Of a DNA stretch of 64,000 nt, positions 59,213 to 64,000 are shown piece by piece. A model generated the notes under the pieces. It searched no databases and had not been told where the DNA came from. It worked only from the letters and a program-made list of their open reading frames with translations. Source of the stretch: Wyeomyia smithii (taxonomy: Eukaryota; Arthropoda; Insecta; Diptera; Culicidae); assembly GCF_029784165.1 (NCBI RefSeq), contig NC_073695.1, forward strand, positions 91,457,902 through 91,521,901, in the 5' to 3' direction. Each line of letters begins with the position of its first letter. Within the stretch, counting starts at the first letter, position 1. The translations under genes and the position numbers were made by a program.

Positions 59213-60003
59213 GGAACCATCCATTAATGATGTCACGCGTTCAGGAGGGGGGGGGGAAGGGGGTTTCAATTATTATGACAATTTGTGACATATGGGGGAG
59301 GGGGGTTAGCTTGAGTGTGACATCACATTTAAACTCAAAAAAAAAAAAAAAGTCACATACCTTACCACAGAGTTCAACTCTGAACTATTTATGATATTTG
59401 CATCATTCATTTATAGTTCTACGATCCCTTTTTTTTGCTTAAGATTTGCTTTAGATAAAATAAATGACTTTTTTTCACGTTAAAAAGCATAATGTTCGTT
59501 AATTCTGTTTTACCGTGCATGTTCGTTTATAAATGACAGCGCAATGTCTCTCAATACAATCAATAAATACAAAACTTGTGACAAAACGTAAATTAAGATG
59601 CTTGGCTATTGTAACATGTGGAGAAGATTTAGATTGCGAATTGATTGAAGGAGAGGAACTAAATATTGGTCTTTCAATGATGCTGCAGCTACTGTCTCGG
59701 CTTTCTATGTCGTCGATATGCGACTCCATCAACAACATCCTTGGAATTAGAACTAAACGCTTTCTAATCATCTTCTATAATCTTCTTTTCATTTTAGTTT
59801 CAGTTTTTCTTTCAGTAAAATCGTTCTTTTTGAGAAATAATGCATTTCTAACAAATTTCTCGATTTTCAATCAATTGTTACCAAAAAAGGGGGAGGAGGT
59901 GAGTTTAAAAACGTGACGTAATTGAGGGGGGGGTCAAGGAAGTTGTGATAAGGGGGAGTTAATTTCTTCCAAATTCTGCGTGATATCATTAATGGATCGT
60001 CCC
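59213..60003. mobile_element. 791-bp Harbinger-like element with G-rich runs
   Basis: The inverted ends read GGAACCATCCATTAATGATG and, reversed, GGGACGATCCATTAATGATA. A 3-bp TTA duplication lies at 59210-59212 and 60004-60006. Poly-G runs alternate with GTGACATC/TGTGAC blocks near both ends. An internal open frame of 127 codons (59533-59916) has no recognised domain. Confidence 0.8.
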
Positions 60004-60006
60004 TTA

Positions 60007-60357
60007 GCCTCAAGCACTTGAAACACTGTTTCAGTTAATTCCGGGACATCGTAAAGTCAATGGCTTCGTAGTGTTGATTCTACGAATTCATCATAGTATT
60101 TATATATCCATTTTTTTGCATATTCCGTACGATGGTGGTTAGGAGCAAATAAGCTACGGCGTCAAGTTGTCGAATGGGTACATGAAAGTTTAATTTAGAA
60201 AGTAGTACTGCTGAGTCAACGTGCTATGAAACGATATCGTTAACAAATGGAGCCATCGCATACTTCCGCCGTTCTTTTGATGTTTGAATATCAAGCGAGC
60301 TTCATATGACGGAAAACGATGTGAGATCCAACCTAGCTTACGAAGAGCATATAGTAG
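60007..60357. other. No recognisable gene
   Basis: Short unassigned stretch before the gypsy element. Confidence 0.4.
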
Positions 60358-60614
60358 TGTGGCGATCTTGATTGGTAACCCTACCAACTCGCCTCGTTGT
60401 AATCACCGACCAGGTAACTCTCGACATCACAACGTAACTCATTCTCAACCTCACACGATCTCTCGATCTCTCGATCTTCGACAATCGATCGACAGATACA
60501 CTTACACTCAAACCATCTCATGTATATATAATGTAAAATATAATTAGTATTAAAATACCTACTAACGAGAGCACACGCGTTATACTATTTGCACGCAGCA
60601 ACCGAAAGATCCCC
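60358..60614 (+). mobile_element. Putative 5' LTR of the CsRn1-type gypsy element
   Basis: Begins TGTGGCGATCTTG and ends at CCCCA just before the primer-binding site. It contains TATATATAATG near 60520 as a possible promoter. Boundaries follow the TG...CA rule; the 3' LTR lies outside the window, so this is not confirmed. Confidence 0.5.
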
Positions 60615-60618
60615 AAAT

Positions 60619-60636
60619 TGGTGACCCCGACGGAAC
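60619..60636 (+). promoter_or_regulatory. Primer-binding site matching tRNA-Trp
   Basis: TGGTGACCCCGACGGAAC follows the LTR. It matches the 3' end complement of tRNA-Trp (TGGTGACCCCGACGT...) over at least 14 positions, as in CsRn1-clade gypsy elements. Confidence 0.8.
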
Positions 60637-60772
60637 AGTATTCGTATTCCGTATCGAATTCCGTATTTTTTACACCACGTTTCGTGAATCGCGATAATCC
60701 GCGCTAAAGAAATTTTCGCCTAAGTAAAAACCATCCCAAAAAAGTGAAACACGATTTTGTGAAACAGCCGCC

Positions 60773-61639
60773 ATGACAGAAACCGGCGAAGAGCCTGTCG
60801 TGAAGATTGAGACCGGTGAACCGACGGTAATCGCGAAGATTAATTACCCTGACTTTGATCCGGACGATGTCGATGCTTGGTTCATTTGCCTGGAAGCCGC
60901 GTTTAGTGTAAACCAGGTCAAACACGACAAGCAAAAGTTTTACGCAGTGATAGTGGCTCTTGGACCACGTGCGAAATTTTTTCATTCCGCCATCGCGAAA
61001 TGTAACGATTCCTCGAACAATGATCGGTTCGAAACAATAAAAGCCGCTGTCGTTGCACATTTTCGGCCATCTGAAACACAACGTTTAACCAGTCTGCTCT
61101 CTGGGATGACGCTTGGTGACCAGAAGCCAACTGTTCTATTGTCTGAAATGAAACGCTTGGGTGGTGACGGTTGTACGGACACAGTGCTTTCGAATTTGTG
61201 GTTACGCGCGTTGCCCAGTACCGTCCGCTCGATCATCGCTTCGATGCCAACCGCCACACTCGAAAAACAAGTGGAAGTTGCCGATAAAATAATGGAGGCA
61301 CCGCGCAATGAAATTGCGGCGATTCAGTCCCCTGAAAATTCGTCGATTTCTAGCTTGCAGCAACGTATTGAAGCACTCACCCGCCGTTTCGACGAAGTTC
61401 TTTCGCAAAATTCCCGACGACGAGGACGTTCTGCAAGTCGTCAAAAATTCCGTTCGCCTGGACGACGCGATGCGACCCCATCGCGTTCAAATGGAACTCG
61501 CCGTTGGATTTGCTGGTTCCACTACCGCCATGGGGTCCAGGCCCGTAAGTGTGAAAAACAGAAAGGTGAGAGCCTCAACGTTCCATGTATTTTTTACGAC
61601 GGAAAGATGCCGGTCTATTCTCGTCCCGAAAAAAACTAA
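60773..61639 (+). CDS. Gag of a CsRn1-type Ty3/gypsy retrotransposon
   Basis: The 288-aa Gag starts MTETGEEP. The capsid-like part is at about residues 20-195 (DVDAWFICLEAAFSVNQV, FRPSETQRLTSLLSG). It is followed by an Arg/Ser-rich linker and one zinc-knuckle-like motif, C247-W-F-H-Y-R-H-...-C260, of the CHCC type that I associate with this clade. Gag assembles the particle and binds the RNA. The frame is intact, while pol downstream is damaged. It overlaps the pol frame by about 55 nt, in a -1 register. Confidence 0.85.
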   Translation: MTETGEEPVVKIETGEPTVIAKINYPDFDPDDVDAWFICLEAAFSVNQVKHDKQKFYAVIVALGPRAKFFHSAIAKCNDSSNNDRFETIKAAVVAHFRPSETQRLTSLLSGMTLGDQKPTVLLSEMKRLGGDGCTDTVLSNLWLRALPSTVRSIIASMPTATLEKQVEVADKIMEAPRNEIAAIQSPENSSISSLQQRIEALTRRFDEVLSQNSRRRGRSASRQKFRSPGRRDATPSRSNGTRRWICWFHYRHGVQARKCEKQKGESLNVPCIFYDGKMPVYSRPEKN

Positions 61640-63738
61640 ATGCCGGGTCTCTGCCCGAACCAAAAATAAATCAACATGATTTACCGTACCCCGACTCCAA
61701 CCCAACCGTGAATATCCGAAGAATCCACGTTCACGACCAACAGACATCTCAGCAGTTTCTCAACGACACGGGTGCCGACATTTCAGTTGTACCCCCCTCT
61801 CCGCACGAGCTTCTCCGCCCTGCAAAATCCCACCAACTCTTCGCTGCCAATGGAAGCCCAATCCAGACGTACGGGACGAAACGCCTCTCTATCGATATAG
61901 GCCTTCGTCGTTCTTTTGTTTGGGTTTTCACCGTCGCCGATGTCAAATCACCCATCATCGGTGCGGATTTCTTGAAGCATTACGATCTTTTGGTGGACCT
62001 GAAGCGCAATAAATTGATTGACAATCAAACTCGCCTGGAAATCAGAAACATCAATGCCGTCTCCGAGCCCACCATAACCACTTTCGACGTGAACTTGCCG
62101 TTTGCTGACATCCTGAAGTACCAAGACATCACCATTCTTAACATGAACCACCGTCCCACGAAAGCGAAAACCGTCCATCAAATTATTACCACTGGTCAGC
62201 CTGTATTTTCTCGTCCGCGACGTTTGCCGATCGATAAGCTGAATGAAGCGAGAGCGGAGTTCAGGTTTTTAATGGAGCAAGGTATCTGCCAACCTTCCAA
62301 AAGTTCTTGGGCCAGCCCTCTACACATGGTCAAGAAGTCCAACGGAAAATGGCGTCCTTGCGGGGATTACAGAGGTCTTAATGCAATCACGGTTCCCGAT
62401 CGGTATCCCATTCCGCACATTCAGGATTTTTCCAACATCCTCCACAACAGAAAGATTTTTTCGTGCATCGATCTGCAGCGGGCCTACCACCAAATACCTG
62501 TGGCACCAGAAGATATCCCAAAAACTGCCATTACCACGTCATTTGGCTTGTTTGAATTTAGGTTCATGACATTCGGACTGCGGAATGCAGGGCAAACGCT
62601 GCAGAGGCATCTCCACGACATTTTAGGCGATTTTGACTTCGTTTTCCCATACGTTGATGATCTTTGTATCGCGTCCGATGACATCGAACAAAACAAAAAG
62701 CATCTTCGCCTGGTGTTCGATCGGCTGAGAGAGAACCGACTCACCGTAAATGCCGGCAAGTGCCAAATTGGCAAATCGGAAATTACATTTCTTGGTCACC
62801 TGATCACTCAAGATGGCATAAAACCTACACCCAGCAAGGTAGAAGCCATCATTAATTTTCCACGGCCAGTGGTAGCGAAGCAGCTGAAGCGGTTCCTGGG
62901 GACAATCAATTTCTACCGCCGTTTCATTCCGCGCGCCGCAGTGAACCAACAAATTCTTTAGTCGATGATCCAAGGCAACGTTCGAAATGACAAAACACCT
63001 TTAAAGTGGGACGACATTACAATAGCCGCTTTCATGCAAAGCAAACAGGACCTGGCAAAGGTAACTCTTCTCGGGCATCCGTGTTGTGATGCCAAGTTAG
63101 CACTGGCAGTCGACGCATCCGGCACCGCAATTGGAGCGGTGTTGCACCAAATAACCGAAAAAGGCTGTCAACCTCGCGTACTTCTCTCGTAAGCTGAGCG
63201 ATAGCAAGCAAAAAGCCAGCACCTACGATTGAGAGTTGTTTGCAATATACGAAGCCGTGAAATATTTCAAGGACTCACTCACTGCCCGCGAGTACTGCAT
63301 ATACACGGACCACAAGCCTCTCACCACAGTTCTCCAGCAGCGACCTGAACGAGCCAGCCCAACACAGCAACGGCATCTCAGTTTCATTAGCGAGTACACA
63401 ACGGATTTTCGCCATATACCTGGCGAATAAAACCGAGTTGCCGACATGCTGAGCCGCATCGAAGCCATCTCCAACAACAACGAAGCCATCGATTTCGAGC
63501 TGATGGCCAAACAGCAGCGAGACGATACCGAGCTCCAGTCGTTCCTCAACGATCCACCCACCAATACTACGTTGGCACTTAAGGCACTCCAGTCTCCGTT
63601 GTCAACAATCCCGATGTATTGCGACATCTCTACTCCTGCGATCCGACCGTTCGTGCCCAAGAATTTTCGGAGGCAGATCATCCTGAAGCTTCATAGCGCA
63701 TCTCATCCTGGTGTTCGTGCGACCACTCGTCTCGTAAC
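61585..63738 (+). pseudogene. Pol of the gypsy element (PR-RT-RNaseH-IN start), broken
   Basis: The first open part (61585-62961) has a protease with FLNDTGADISVV (Asp at residue 61) and IIGADFL. The RT has SWASPLHMVKK, CGDYRGLNAIT, FSCIDLQRAYHQI and YVDD at about residues 356-359. An in-frame TAG follows at 62959. RNase H continues with LALAVDASGTAIGAVLHQ, then a 1-nt frameshift near 63180, a TGA at about 63230 in place of the usual Arg (TYD-R-ELFAIYEA), and a TAA at 63428-63430 after HIPGE. The H2C2 start of integrase (ILKLHSASHPGVRATTRLVT) ends where a hAT-like element is inserted at 63739. The copy cannot make a full Pol. Confidence 0.9.
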
Positions 63739-64000
63739 CAGGGCCGGATTTACGATTGTGGGGGCCCGGGGCCCAGTTATAGTGCGGGGCCCCAAAATGA
63801 AACAAAACCATTTTTTTATCGTACGAGGTAAAAACATTTATTTGCTATTGAAAAATTACCAAAAATTTGTTAGAATTTTCTCTTAAGCCCTATTTAGAGT
63901 TCCAAGCGAGGTGAAAATCTCATGCAAAACGTTCATTTTTTCACGCTCGTGAAAAATGCAACCTGCAAAAATTTCACTTCGCTTGGAACTGTAAACAAAT
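63739..64000. mobile_element. hAT-like element inserted in pol, runs off the window
   Basis: Starts CAGGGCCGGATTTACG, a typical hAT terminus, directly after pol codons for TRLVT. The likely 8-bp target is CTCGTAAC (63731-63738). The right end and second target copy are beyond position 64000. A GC-rich GGGGGCCCGGGGCCC stretch follows the terminus. Confidence 0.75.
63898..63990. repeat. 93-bp palindromic MITE-like unit nested in the hAT element
   Basis: The ends AGTTCCAAGCGAGGTGAAA and TTTCACTTCGCTTGGAACT are inverted. The centre TTTTTCACGCTCGTGAAAAA is itself a hairpin. Target duplication is unclear. Confidence 0.65.

Noticed and set aside
59533..59916. 127-codon open frame as a host gene
   Set aside because: It lies wholly within a TTA-flanked inverted-repeat element and shows no domain.

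Overview
The window looks like nuclear DNA of a culicine mosquito, most likely Aedes. It is AT-rich and packed with transposon relics of types I associate with mosquitoes: R1-like and RTE-like LINE fragments, a tRNA-derived SINE, ITmD37-type mariner pieces, a Ty3/gypsy element primed by tRNA-Trp, and many MITEs. There are no bacterial operons, and the one convincing host gene has spliced eukaryotic structure. The species call is inference; no database was searched.

Layout. 0-2 kb: a cluster of one TIR MITE family with 7-bp target duplications, inserted in and around a LINE fragment. 4.1-8.2 kb: a 4.03-kb Sola-like DNA transposon with ~0.8-kb inverted arms, a broken transposase and a 330-bp TA microsatellite. 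9.2-12.6 kb: a 3.2-kb element with inverted ends made of a ~16-bp GCCATA repeat, an internal GC-rich palindromic island, and flanking direct repeats of 92 bp. 12.6 kb: a 214-bp palindrome. 14-15.7 kb and 36.2-38.6 kb: two inverted copies of one long dispersed repeat. 18.4-23.9 kb: mariner fragments and an RTE-like LINE carrying a Tc1-like element. 25-35 kb: Sola-like, Helitron-like, hAT, Harbinger-like and SINE insertions. 39.1-41.6 kb: a decayed R1-like LINE.

42.5-56.2 kb: one host gene on the + strand. It has a TATA/Inr promoter, a 346-nt ATG-free leader, an exon 1 coding only Met-Met, a 12.1-kb intron full of repeats (including an exact-looking 1,451-bp tandem duplication), and a second exon encoding the rest of a 351-aa secreted Thr/Gln/Tyr-rich repeat protein. 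It is probably a cuticle or extracellular-matrix protein.

56.2-64 kb: a SINE, a 791-bp MITE with TTA target duplication, and the 5' two thirds of a CsRn1-type gypsy retrotransposon interrupted by a hAT-like element, which itself contains a small palindromic MITE. Apart from the secreted-protein gene, every coding trace I recognise belongs to a mobile element, and all of those are broken.
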